Shown here: in pieces, positions 27,945 through 38,323 of the stretch | How the letters are laid out: each line of letters opens with the position of its first letter | Numbering within the stretch: the first letter of the stretch is position 1 | Assembly: GCA_026936335.1 (NCBI GenBank) | Contig: JAPMXV010000069.1 | Location: forward strand, 186,001 to 250,000 | Length of the DNA stretch: 64,000 nt | Reading direction: 5' to 3' | Source of the DNA: Mantamonas sphyraenae | Lineage: Eukaryota; CRuMs; Mantamonadidae | The notes under the pieces: generated by a model | Database searches by the model: none | What the model saw: the letters and a program-made list of their open reading frames with translations, nothing else | Told to the model about the DNA's origin: nothing | Program-made: the position numbers and the translations under genes

Positions 27945-30825
27945 ATGCGCCCTCGCCCATCCGTGACAATGTTGTCTCGGCAGACAACAGCTGCTATCCA
28001 CCGCAAGGCACCCTCGTATATGCGGGCAGGCCTGACGGCAGACCTGATGCTGCATCAGTACTTTTACGGTGTTGGACTTTCCATCCACAGGCACCGTTGC
28101 GCGTGGCTAGCTCTGCCGTTCATTGTGGCGATGTTTTTCTCGGTTTTCCCTGGTACGTGGCGTGTGTCCATCGCGCTGACGTCTCTGTCTCCGAACCAGC
28201 AGAGCCCGTACGTGGTTCTGGGCACGCGGTTTGGATACGAAAACTTTCTTTCTGCGTTGATTGTTGCCGACACTCCCCAGGCGTCGGTTGATGCATTTGC
28301 ACCGGCCCTCGCGGTCGTCAACACAACCATGTACAAAACGACGGGTTTGGACGTGAGGGGAGCGATGACCACGTATGCACGGGAGTGCACACCTGCGGTG
28401 CCGTCGGCCGATCGCGTGGTCTCGACGCACACCGCTGGAAACGGCCCGTGCCTGGTTGTCTCGCCGGTGGAAAGCGTGTCCACGGCGCTCCCGCAGCCTG
28501 GTCCAGAGGCGTTTGTGCAGTCGACATCCGCTGGAATCCGATCTGTGCGTGGCTTTTGGTATCTGGGCACTGTAAGGGCTATTTTTTGGGCAAGGTTCCG
28601 CTGGGAGTGTTGGAGAGTTGCTCGCGAGAGTTGCTCACACAGGCACCCTCACCACGCAGAGTATCGGTGCCGGGCCGGAAAAGTACAACATCAACAAGTT
28701 CTACTTGTTGATGCAGTCGTCCAACGAGCTGCTGGCGTCAGCGGCTCTGCCGAGTGGCATGCGCGTTTTCTCCCTTCCTTCACACGTGACCACACCCAGC
28801 GTGGACTTGGTTCCTCTGTGGCTGTTGACTACGCTTCTGGTGGTATTGGTGATTGGGACGTCGTGCTCGGTGCACAGCAAGGCAGTGGTGGGCGTGGTGG
28901 CGGTGATCAACGTGTGGCTGAGTGTGTACATGTGTATGGGCATTGCCACACTGCTTGGACTGGACCTGGACCTGATGGGCCTGATTGCCATCCTATACGT
29001 GGTGAGCATTGGGTTGGACGACTGCGTGCTGATCATGACGGCGGCACGGAGGACGGATCCGTCGCACTCGCCGTCGCGGCGGCTTGCCACGGCGCTGGGA
29101 GAGTCGGCCACGTCGATTTTCATGACGACACTCACCGACGTGGCTGTGTTTACGCCGGGCATGTTTAGCACGTCGCCGACACTGTCGCAATTCTGTGCGT
29201 TCATCTCGTGCATTCTGATTGTGGACTTTTTGCTGCAGATGACCTTTTTCGTGGCGGCGCTGGCCATCGATCTGGAGAGGGAGAAAGCACGGAGGCCAGA
29301 GTGTCTGGTGTGCATCAAGCTGCCGGCCAAAGAGAAAGAGGCGAGCCCGGTGTCGCAGCGGGGTGCGTCGACTGCAGGATTGGTGGAGGTCGAGTCGACG
29401 GCGATGGACACGAGCGCCACGGACGAGGCAGCAAACACGACACGATCTGCACACACTGAAGAGAAGGAGAAGCAAAAGATGATGTCTGTGGCGGGGCATT
29501 CGCTGCGGCAGGTGGCGTTGCCTGCAGACGAGTACGACTCGACGGTGCTGTCGATGTCGGATCGGCTGAGCATCGCGTGGGGCCGCTTTGTGGTGACACG
29601 CGCAGGCCAAGTGGTGTGTTTGGTGGTGATGTTGGGACTGTTGGGGACGTCTGTGTACGGTGCGATGCTGGGTCTGGATGCGACGGGTCTGTACGGGGCG
29701 AGCGTACCGGGACGGGACGCGCACCGAGCCATCCAAACGTCGTACCAGCACTTTCCCAAGGGCCAGCCACAGGAAGTGTCGTTTTTGATTGACGGAGCCA
29801 AGGTGCGGGTGTGGGAGGCAGGGGCGCAGGCGCGCATTTTGGAGGCGTGTGCGCTGATGGAGACGTTGCCGACGAGCGTGCGTGTGCCACAGGTGCCCGT
29901 ACGCTGCTGGATGCGAGACATGCTGGCTTGGCACGCGGTGAACGGATCCAACATGTCGCTGGCCGGAGAGAAGGAGTTTGCGTTGGCGGCGCGTGCGTTT
30001 ATGGCCTCGTCGCCGTTGGCGGCTCAGGCACGGCGAGACGTGTTGTTTTCGCCGGCTGGAGATCGCATTGACACGTCGCGTCTGTGGATGCTGTACCAGT
30101 ACACGCCAGATGTGGCGGTGGCCAAGCAGCAGCTGGCGACAGTGCAGAAGCACATGGCAAGTGTGCTGGATGCTGTGGTGGAGGGCCCTGCGTGCTTGGG
30201 GCTGGGTGACGTCGTGATGGTGCCGCTGCTGGTGGAGCAGATGTTTGTGCAGGTGTTGATCTCGGTGACGCTGGTGGGAGCGATCTGCGCCGTGCTTCTG
30301 ATCAACCCGCTGACGTCTGTGATTGTGCTTGTGTCGATGTTTGTGAGCTGCACGGCGTCGGTGGCGTTGATCAAGTTTGCAGGCCTGGGGGTGACGTACT
30401 TTGTGTTTTTGATGACGTTTGTGACGCTGTCGTCGGGCGTGGATTTCGCGGCGCACATGGTGCTGCACTTTAACACGGCGCGCGGATCGATCGACAGGCG
30501 CATCCAGCGCATGTTTGCGTCGATGGGCAGCAGTGTGATTGGCGGATACTTGACGTCGTCGTCGGCGGCGACGGCGTTGCTGTTTACAGACGGCGGCAGC
30601 TTTACGTTTTACTTTTCGTTTCAGGCGTGTATGATGATCTCGCTGATGTTTTCCTGGTTTGCGGTGCCGTTGATGCTGCAGTGGTTCAAGCCGCCCGTGG
30701 CGTTGCGGTCGTACGAACAAGAGCAGCGGTTGAACGCGAGGATTGCCGAGTTGGACCAGCTGGAGGCGAGGTGGAGGTATCGGAAGAGCATGAAAAAGAG
30801 TGGGTCTGAGGTTGTGGAGGCGTAG
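27945..30825 (+). CDS. Patched/NPC1/Dispatched-type RND transporter, copy 2
   Basis: Exons 27945-28571 and 28660-30825, same 88-bp intron, 930 aa, intact. Exon 1 and the start of exon 2 match copy 3 rather than copy 1 (TSLSPNQQSPYVV; NINKFY; TPSVDLVPLW). In the centre it is the odd one out: LGLDATGLYGAS, RTDPSHSP and MLAWHAVN, where copies 1 and 3 have LDLDATGRFGAS, RTDPTHSP and MLVWHAVN. The second RND block looks identical to the other copies. The spacer to copy 1 is 92 bp, so each copy has only a minimal upstream region. Function as for copy 1. Confidence 0.9.
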
Positions 30826-30917
30826 AGGGAGAGTAAGAGGAATGTAGGTGAGCATTGTGTGCCTCACTCACTGACTTTCGCTAGCGGGGCCATATCTTTT
30901 CTCATTTTTGGGCATCC

Positions 30918-33816
30918 ATGCGTCCTCGCCCATCCGTGACAATGTTGTCTCGGCAGACAACAGCTGCTATCCACCGCAAGGCACCCTCGTATATGCGGGC
31001 AGGCCTGACGGCAGACCTGATGCTGCATCAGTACTTTTACGGTGTTGGACTTTCCATCCACAGGCACCGTTGCGCGTGGCTAGCTCTGCCGTTCATTGTG
31101 GCGATGTTTTTCTCGGTTTTCCCTGGTACGTGGCGTGTGTCCATCGCGCTGACGTCTCTGTCTCCGAACCAGCAGAGCCCGTACGTGGTTCTGGGCACGC
31201 GGTTTGGATACGAAAACTTTCTTTCTGCGTTGATTGTTGCCGACACTCCCCAGGCGTCGGTTGATGCATTTGCACCGGCCCTCGCGGTCGTCAACACAAC
31301 CATGTACAAAACGACGGGTTTGGACGTGAGGGGAGCGATGACCACGTATGCACGGGAGTGCACACCTGCGGTGCCGTCGGCCGATCGTGTGGTCTCGACG
31401 CACACCGCTGGAAACGGCCCGTGCCTGGTTGTCTCGCCGGTGGAAAGCGTGTCCACGGCGCTCCCGCAGCCTGGTCCAGAGGCGTTTGTGCAGTCGACAT
31501 CCGCTGGAATCCGATCTGTGCGTGGCTTTTGGTATCTGGGCACTGTAAGTTGCGGGGGTTTTCGGGGGGCTCTTAATGGGCAAGGTTCCGCTGGGAGTGT
31601 TGGAGAGTTGCTCGCGAGAGTTGCTCACACAGGCACCCTCACCACGCAGAGTATCGGTGCCGGGCCGGAAAAGTACAACATCAACAAGTTCTACTTGTTG
31701 ATGCAGTCGTCCAACGAGCTGCTGGCGTCAGCGGCTCTGCCGAGTGGCATGCGCGTTTTCTCCCTTCCTTCACACGTGACCACACCCAGCGTGGACTTGG
31801 TTCCTCTGTGGCTGTTGACTACGCTTCTGGTGGTATTGGTGATTGGGACGTCGTGCTCGGTGCACAGCAAGGCAGTGGTGGGCGTGGTGGCGGTGATCAA
31901 CGTGTGGCTGAGTGTGTACATGTGTATGGGCATTGCCACACTGCTTGGACTGGACCTGGACCTGATGGGCCTGATTGCCATCCTATACGTGGTGAGCATT
32001 GGGTTGGACGACTGCGTGCTGATCATGACGGCGGCACGGAGGACGGATCCGACGCACTCGCCGTCGCGGCGGCTTGCCACGGCGCTGGGAGAGTCGGCCA
32101 CGTCGATTTTCATGACGACACTCACCGACGTGGCTGTGTTTACGCCGGGCATGTTTAGCACGTCGCCGACACTGTCGCAATTCTGTGCGTTCATCTCGTG
32201 CATTCTGATTGTGGACTTTTTGCTGCAGATGACCTTTTTCGTGGCGGCGCTGGCCATCGATCTGGAGAGGGAGAAAGCACGGAGGCCAGAGTGTCTGGTG
32301 TGCATCAAGCTGCCGGCCAAAGAGGAAGGGGCGAGCCCGGTGTCGCAGCGGGGTGCGTCGACTGCAGGATTGGTGGAGGTCGAGTCGACGGCGATGGACA
32401 CGAGCGCCACGGACGAGGCAGCAAACACGACACGATCTGCACACACTGAAGAGAAGGAGAAGCAAAAGATGATGTCTGTGGCGGGGCATTCGCTGCGGCA
32501 GGTGGCGTTGCCTGCAGACGAGTACGACTCGACGGTGCTGTCGATGTCGGATCGGCTGAGCATCGCGTGGGGCCGCTTTGTGGTGACACGCGCAGGCCAA
32601 GTGGTGTGTTTGGTGGTGATGTTGGGACTGTTGGGGACGTCTGTGTACGGTGCGATGCTGGATCTGGATGCGACGGGTCGGTTCGGCGCGAGCGTGCCGG
32701 GACGGGACGCGCACCGAGCCATCCAAACGTCGTACCAGCACTTTCCCAAGGGCCAGCCACAGGAGGTGTCGTTTCTGATTGACGGAGCCAAGGTGCGGGT
32801 GTGGGAGGCAGGGGCGCAGGCGCGCATTTTGGAGGCGTGTGCGCTGATGGAGACGTTGCCGACGAGCGTGCGTGTGCCACAGGTGCCTGTACGCTGCTGG
32901 ATGCGAGACATGCTGGTTTGGCACGCGGTGAACGGATCCAACATGTCGCTGGCCGGAGAGAAGGAGTTTGCGTTGGCGGCGCGTGCGTTTATGGCCTCGT
33001 CGCCGTTGGCGGCTCAGGCACGGCGAGACGTGTTGTTTTTCGCCGGCTGGAGATCGCATTGACACGTCGCGTCTGTGGATGCTGTACCAGTACACGCCAG
33101 ATGTGGCGGTGGCCAAGCAGCAGCTGGCGACAGTGCAGAAGCACATGGCAAGTGTGCTGGATGCTGTGGTGGAGGGCCCTGCGTGCTTGGGGCTGGGTGA
33201 CGTCGTGATGGTGCCGCTGCTGGTGGAGCAGATGTTTGTGCAGGTGTTGATCTCGGTGACGCTGGTGGGAGCGATCTGCGCCGTGCTTCTGATCAACCCG
33301 CTGACGTCTGTGATTGTGCTTGTGTCGATGTTTGTGAGCTGCACGGCGTCGGTGGCGTTGATCAAGTTTGCAGGCCTGGGGGTGACGTACTTTGTGTTTT
33401 TGATGACGTTTGTGACGCTGTCGTCGGGCGTGGATTTCGCGGCGCACATGGTGCTGCACTTTAACACGGCGCGCGGATCGATCGACAGGCGCATCCAGCG
33501 CATGTTTGCGTCGATGGGCAGCAGTGTGATTGGCGGATACTTGACGTCGTCGTCGGCGGCGACGGCGTTGCTGTTTACAGACGGCGGCAGCTTTACGTTT
33601 TACTTTTCGTTTCAGGCGTGTATGATGATCTCGCTGATGTTTTCCTGGTTTGCGGTGCCGTTGATGCTGCAGTGGTTCAAGCCGCCCGTGGCGTTGCGGT
33701 CGTACGAACAAGAGCAGCGGTTGAACGCGAGGATTGCCGAGTTGGACCAGCTGGAGGCGAGGTGGAGGTATCGGAAGAGCATGAAAAAGAGTGGGTCTGA
33801 GGTTGTGGAGGCGTAG
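30918..33816 (+). CDS. Patched/NPC1-type RND transporter, copy 3 (1-bp frameshift in exon 2)
   Basis: Exons 30918-31544 and 31650-33816. Exon 2 is 2,167 bp, one base longer than in copies 1 and 2. The extra T is in a T run at 33036-33040 (five T instead of four) and ends the frame at 33062, removing the second RND block, although the downstream coding sequence is otherwise intact to 33816. The intron is 105 bp rather than 88, with a different 5' half (GTAAGT start), is a multiple of three and has no stop. Also private: KEEGASP instead of KEKEASP. It is either a very young pseudogene or an intact gene with a sequence error in a homopolymer. Confidence 0.75.
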
Positions 33817-33912
33817 AGGGAGAGCAAGAGGAATGTAGGTGAGCATTGTGTACCATATGGAAATCTCTGCCCTGCGCAGGTGGGGCCAACTCGGTGGGGG
33901 ACTGTGTGTGGG

Positions 33913-35286
33913 ATGTCGATTCAGAGGAAGGAACCCGAGGCGTCGACACCGCTGCTGGTGCAAGGAGAGGCTGGCGGGGAGAGGCATCCGCGGATCAACG
34001 TGGTTCAGATCTGCGTCGGGTTTGTGGCGACGATTCTGGCAGCCGGTGTGGTGTCCACGTTTATGCCGCTGCAGCCGTTGCTGATTTCCGTAGGCGTGTT
34101 TGGGGACGAGTGCACGTTGGGGCCGACGACAGGGTGCAGCGCCCAGTACGACGCATTGAGCCTACTCTACACGGTAACTTCGGGCGCATCTGTGGGCGGG
34201 GGCATCGTTGCAGGACTGATTTTCGATAGGACGGGGCCTCGTGGGGCGGCCATCATTGGGGCGCTTGGTTGCGTCGTGGGGCTGCTGGGCATCGGGGTTG
34301 CGTCTGCGTTTCCCGCTCTCAACTCGCTCTTGTTTGTGTTTTTCCCGCTGACAGACCTGTGTGGCTACCTAAACTCGTTTGCGCTATCGGGGTTTGTGTA
34401 CGCGAAGCCGGCCCACATGTCGTTGATCATCGGCCTGTCTGCAGCGAGCTATCAGGCGAGCGGGTTGCTGTCCCTGGTGATGGTGGGCCTCTCGCGGTGG
34501 ATGTCTGTTCCGTGGACGTTTGCGGTGTTTGCAGCGGCTGCTCTGGTGTCTGCGCTGGTGTCGCTGTGGGCGTTCCCTTCGCAGAAGCACTACTTTGCCA
34601 TGGCGAGCGAGGTCCTCGGGGTGCCGATGGGCAAGGAGTCGCGCACGCTGTGGCGACGCGTCGTGGACATGCTTGGGGTGATGGGAAACAACCCCGTGGA
34701 AAACGGGGCGTATGTGGGCAACCTGGTGGCGACGTACACCTACATGAATCTCTTTCCTGCGCTGGCTCTGCACATGTGGACAGAGATGTTTGCGAAAACC
34801 GAGGCATTCTGGCTGGCGGACATCTGGGGCCTGTTGAACGGGTTTGGGGGCATGGTGCTGTCGCCGTGCATGGGCCACGTGGTGGATCATGTGGGGATCG
34901 TGCGTGGCGAGGTCGGGGTGGGGCTGCTGCTGAGCGGGTGGCTGGCTGTGCTGTGGTGGCCACACACGGGGTTACAAATTGCAAGCATGTGCTTGGGTGT
35001 GGCGTATTTGTCGGCGTGGAGCATCTTTTTGCAGCGGTGGACCGTGGCGACGATGCCCGCTGACTTGATCGGGACAACGTACGGGGTGCTGATGTCGCTG
35101 TGCGGCGTGCTGCAGCTGGGCTTGAACGCTGCCACCGAAGCACTGGTGCCTGCGTCTGGGTTGAGCCAGTTTCTGGTGCCTCTCGGGGTGTGGGGCGCCG
35201 TGGATGCAGTGAGCACGGCCGTGTTTGTTGCCGTGTTGATTGCGCGCGGGGTTCCCGAGTTTGGGGACCAGCAGGGAGGAAAGTGA
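33913..35286 (+). CDS. Major facilitator superfamily transporter
   Basis: 457 aa from the ATG at 33913 (MSIQRKEPEASTPLL); upstream in-frame codons lack an ATG. About 12 hydrophobic helices are evident. The loop between TM2 and TM3 carries the MFS motif A pattern (GLIFDRTGPRGAAIIG). A longer hydrophilic loop lies mid-protein (around PSQKHYFAMASEVLG to ESRTLWRRVVDML). The layout is compatible with SLC43-like or fungal amino-acid/monocarboxylate MFS members, but I cannot place it in a subfamily. The N-terminus with an acidic LL-type sequence (EASTPLLV) could be a sorting signal, as on vacuolar/lysosomal transporters (inference). It follows RND copy 3 in the same direction, outside the repeat. 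Confidence 0.88.
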   Translation: MSIQRKEPEASTPLLVQGEAGGERHPRINVVQICVGFVATILAAGVVSTFMPLQPLLISVGVFGDECTLGPTTGCSAQYDALSLLYTVTSGASVGGGIVAGLIFDRTGPRGAAIIGALGCVVGLLGIGVASAFPALNSLLFVFFPLTDLCGYLNSFALSGFVYAKPAHMSLIIGLSAASYQASGLLSLVMVGLSRWMSVPWTFAVFAAAALVSALVSLWAFPSQKHYFAMASEVLGVPMGKESRTLWRRVVDMLGVMGNNPVENGAYVGNLVATYTYMNLFPALALHMWTEMFAKTEAFWLADIWGLLNGFGGMVLSPCMGHVVDHVGIVRGEVGVGLLLSGWLAVLWWPHTGLQIASMCLGVAYLSAWSIFLQRWTVATMPADLIGTTYGVLMSLCGVLQLGLNAATEALVPASGLSQFLVPLGVWGAVDAVSTAVFVAVLIARGVPEFGDQQGGK

Positions 35287-35330
35287 AACGAGGTGTGGGT
35301 GGTTGTGTGTTGTTGTTCATTGCTCATTGC

Positions 35331-36884
35331 TCATTGCTCAGAGTCCTGCGCGACGCGCTGTTTCTTGTCGGTGTGGTCGTCGGCGTCGTCGTCGTCGTCC
35401 TCGTCGCCATCATTGTCGTCTGCGTCGTCGCTGGACTTGCGCTTGAGGCCTGTGGCGCGTGCCTTTGGGCCCCAGTTCTTTTCCGGATTGGGAAAGTAGC
35501 GCGGCACAGAGGTTTGGTTGAGGCCCTGGACGAGGTCGAAGCTGACGGCGCGGGTCTGTTCTTTGGCGAGGATGCGCCTGCTGGGGCTTGTGTCGCTGAC
35601 CTTTGCACTGACGGGGTTGTCCTTGACAAACTCGCGGAAAATGTCGTAGATGGCGTCGATGGGAGCGTCTGTCTTGAGGCTGTTGGGTTTGCAGTGGGCG
35701 CGTGAGACCCGGTAGCCCAGGTTTGCAATGGCGCTGTCAAAGGTGTGGAGGGGAGGCGTGGTGCAGTGGAGGGTGTTGCACAGGGAGGGCAGGTGATAAA
35801 ACAGGGGCATGTCGGGCAGCTCCTCCAGGGCGGCGGTGAGGAAGCCGCGGATGCGCTTGGAGGTGGCGAGTGGGGCCTGCCAGGCGTCGTTGTCGTCGAG
35901 GTTGGCCAGCATGGCGCGGACAAAGGACTGGTCGTGAATGGGGTCTGTCCACAGAGGGCCTCCCTTTTTCAGGGGGCCGTCGCATTCGGGGCAGCGGTGC
36001 GGGACGGAGCCGGTGGTCGGGGCGCGGTGCACGGAGGAGCCATTGGGCTTCTGCACAGTGAGGCCGAGGGGCTCTGTGTAAAAGGCCGGGCAGTTTTGGC
36101 ACTGGAAGTAGTGGGAGAGCTGGGACGGGAGCTTCTTGACGCGTGCGCCGCCGTCGCGGACGCGGACAAATACGCGAAAGTAAAAGTCGATGGAGAGGGA
36201 GAGGAGGGGCTCGATGGCTCGCTTCTGGACGGCGGCACGGGAGGCAATGGAGGAGAGCATGACACGGAGGGCGGCCTCGTGGCAGTAGGGGGTCTTGAGC
36301 ACGATGCTGCCGTAGTTTGCATAGCTGACCTCGGGGTGGTTGCCGCAGAGGACGCCAGCGTCGGTGCAGGTGATGCACAACAGGCCGCCGTTGGCGACAC
36401 TCTGGACGGCAGCGTCGAGGAACGGGGCCACGGTGCCGTAAGGGTCGAGGTCGATGACCTGGAACTGGTCGAGCTTGGCACGGTGGGCAAGCATGGCCAT
36501 GTTTGCGTCGTCGCAGTTGGGCCGGATGCGCTCGGGGTCCAGGTCGTTGGCCAGGACGTTTTGGCGGATCTGATCGACGGCGGCCGTGTCGATGTCGTTC
36601 ACCACAATGGATTCGACGTCTGGGATCTCCTTGGCATAGCGGATGGACCGGAGGCCCGTGGCGGCCAGCGCCTCGAGGATGGTGAGCGGTGGGATGGGTT
36701 TGGAGGAGGAGGAGGAGGAGGAGGAGGAGGAGGGGGTTGGGTTGCGGCGCAGAGAGTCGAATGTGCGGATGGCCAGGATGGAGGTGTCGCGGTTAAAGAC
36801 TTGGACCGGGTTGTAAAAGACGGTGTTGTTGGGGTTGGGGATGGAGGCCAGGCCTTCGGTGATGGGGCTAGAGGTGGTGGACAT
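35331..36884 (-). CDS. TRM1: tRNA (guanine-26-N2)-dimethyltransferase Trm1
   Basis: 517 aa from the ATG at 36884, single exon. The N-terminus has the Trm1 opening (VFYNPVQVFNRDTSILAIRTF). SAM-binding motifs follow: ILEALAATGLRSIRYAKE, IVVNDID and the catalytic LDPYGTVAPFLDAAV. Then come the conserved CTDAGVLCGN and YGSIVLKTPYCHEAALR blocks. A zinc-binding segment is visible (CQNC ... CPECDGPL). The C-terminal domain includes DQSFVRAML and the Trm1 tail (LGYRVSRAHCKPNSLKTDAP). A serine run (residues about 55-65) and an acidic/basic NLS-like tail (GLKRKSSDDADD ... DKKQR) are additions. The enzyme makes m2,2G26 in nuclear and mitochondrial tRNAs. Confidence 0.95.
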   Translation of the reverse strand: MSTTSSPITEGLASIPNPNNTVFYNPVQVFNRDTSILAIRTFDSLRRNPTPSSSSSSSSSSKPIPPLTILEALAATGLRSIRYAKEIPDVESIVVNDIDTAAVDQIRQNVLANDLDPERIRPNCDDANMAMLAHRAKLDQFQVIDLDPYGTVAPFLDAAVQSVANGGLLCITCTDAGVLCGNHPEVSYANYGSIVLKTPYCHEAALRVMLSSIASRAAVQKRAIEPLLSLSIDFYFRVFVRVRDGGARVKKLPSQLSHYFQCQNCPAFYTEPLGLTVQKPNGSSVHRAPTTGSVPHRCPECDGPLKKGGPLWTDPIHDQSFVRAMLANLDDNDAWQAPLATSKRIRGFLTAALEELPDMPLFYHLPSLCNTLHCTTPPLHTFDSAIANLGYRVSRAHCKPNSLKTDAPIDAIYDIFREFVKDNPVSAKVSDTSPSRRILAKEQTRAVSFDLVQGLNQTSVPRYFPNPEKNWGPKARATGLKRKSSDDADDNDGDEDDDDDADDHTDKKQRVAQDSEQ

Positions 36885-36970
36885 TTTGGAGAGAGTGTGT
36901 TGGGTGTGGCGCAAAGGCCGGGTGAACATTGGGGTGGGGGAGGGCGGGCGGCGGCAGGGGGGCCAACACG

Positions 36971-38260
36971 ATGAGCAGCAGCAGCAGCAGCAGCAGCGGC
37001 GGAGTCTCGACACTGGAACACGTGCTGTCGGTGTCGGCGGAGGTGGACGGAGACATGGTGGAGGACGTGGTGCGGGAAATGGCCAGCATGTGCCAGGACG
37101 TGGAGGACATGGAGGCGAGGGCAGAAGCGGCGGCGACAGGTTTGGTGAAAACGGGGCTGCGGCACTTGGGTCGTGTTTTGACGCGTATCCAGGTGACGAT
37201 GGGCATGGGCATGGTTCTGGGCAACGAGGAGATGATGATGGGCGAGGCGATGGGGGCATGCTACGTGGAGGCGTACCAGGTGGTGAAAACAGCCCACGAG
37301 GCGCTGAGGCAGCGGGAGGGCCACGACGTGCTGATGGAGAGCCTGGTGGCGCTGGACGAGCTGCGTGCGTCGCTGGACGAAATCCTGAACGGAGTGCCCG
37401 GAAAGGGTCCGGAAATCGACGTGCTGCGTCTGACAGACCTGTTGGAGGAGATGCGGGCAGTGACGGCAGAGGCACACTCGTGCAAAACGGAGACGGTGAG
37501 CACGAAAGAACGGGAGTTTGCGGCGGCCGAGGCGGAGAGGAAGCGCTGCGAGGACAAGGTGGCGTCGCTGGAGGGCCAAATCGCACAGACGAGGGCACAC
37601 AAACGAAACATGGAGCAAAAGGCAGCCGAGATGGAGGAAAAGATACAGCGGGACTATCCGGAGGAGGAGGGGGAGGATTCGGACGACGAGTTTGCGGATA
37701 TGTTTGCGGACATGAAGCAGGCGGACGTGGACGCACGGCAGAGCTTTGTGGACGAGGTGGAAAAGGCAGAGGAGAGTCTGGACAGGATGGTGCCGGAGCT
37801 GGCAGAAGCCAAGGATGCGGCGGAGGAGGCGGAGTTGGTGGCGAGTGCGAAAAAGGCCGAGTTTGACCAGGCAAAGGCGTGTGCAGAGATGCTGGACCTG
37901 CGCTCAGCGACTCTGACCAACGATTTTGCGGCGGGGACGATTGGGGTGTTGCAGGCGCTGCAGGACGAGGCGTTGAACTTTGCGGGGAGGATGGACGAGA
38001 TTGCGCAGCAGTTTGAGGACCAGGACGCGGCGCGCAAGGCGATCGAGAAGGAGCTGGAGGCGTTGGGGGAATGTGTCAAGGAGGCCAAGGAGGAGATGGA
38101 GGCACAGGGCAAGGAATTGGAAAAGGGCCAGGCCAAGGCAAGGAAGAAGATGATGAAGAGCGTGCAGTTGCTGATGAACAAGGTGAAGGATCACGGGGAG
38201 CGGATGGGCAAGATGGAGATTGTTGTGTCTGGGGCTGGAATCGAGGCGAGGCTGGCGTAA
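36971..38260 (+). CDS. Coiled-coil protein of unknown family
   Basis: 429 aa from the ATG at 36971 (a serine run then GGVSTLEHVLSVSAEV). An N-terminal helical domain (residues about 10-150, methionine-rich: IQVTMGMGMVLGNEEMMM) is followed by long coiled-coil stretches (about 165-235, 255-310 and 345-410). An acidic break lies between (YPEEEGEDSDDEFADMF). There are no catalytic motifs, signal peptide or membrane helix. It is divergent from TRM1 by 86 bp. I do not recognise the family; a cytoskeletal or trafficking scaffold is possible. Confidence 0.75.
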   Translation: MSSSSSSSSGGVSTLEHVLSVSAEVDGDMVEDVVREMASMCQDVEDMEARAEAAATGLVKTGLRHLGRVLTRIQVTMGMGMVLGNEEMMMGEAMGACYVEAYQVVKTAHEALRQREGHDVLMESLVALDELRASLDEILNGVPGKGPEIDVLRLTDLLEEMRAVTAEAHSCKTETVSTKEREFAAAEAERKRCEDKVASLEGQIAQTRAHKRNMEQKAAEMEEKIQRDYPEEEGEDSDDEFADMFADMKQADVDARQSFVDEVEKAEESLDRMVPELAEAKDAAEEAELVASAKKAEFDQAKACAEMLDLRSATLTNDFAAGTIGVLQALQDEALNFAGRMDEIAQQFEDQDAARKAIEKELEALGECVKEAKEEMEAQGKELEKGQAKARKKMMKSVQLLMNKVKDHGERMGKMEIVVSGAGIEARLA

Positions 38261-38323
38261 AGGGGGGGGGGAAGGGGAAGGGGAAGGGGAGAATGAAGGG
38301 CGCGTGTGGGGCCAACCTCGTCT

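Larger units (their letters stand above)
24933..33851 (+). repeat. Three-unit tandem gene duplication (2,973-bp period)
   Basis: Units start at 24933, 27906 and 30879; the first two periods are exactly 2,973 bp. Each unit contains about 39 bp of leader, one RND gene with an intron, and a short 3' tail (GAGCATTGTGT...). The first unit's leader has a few substitutions relative to the other two, and similarity stops just after the third gene at 33851, where unique sequence resumes. Identity between units is very high over both coding and intergenic DNA (only scattered substitutions seen by eye), implying recent duplication or ongoing homogenisation. Confidence 0.95.
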
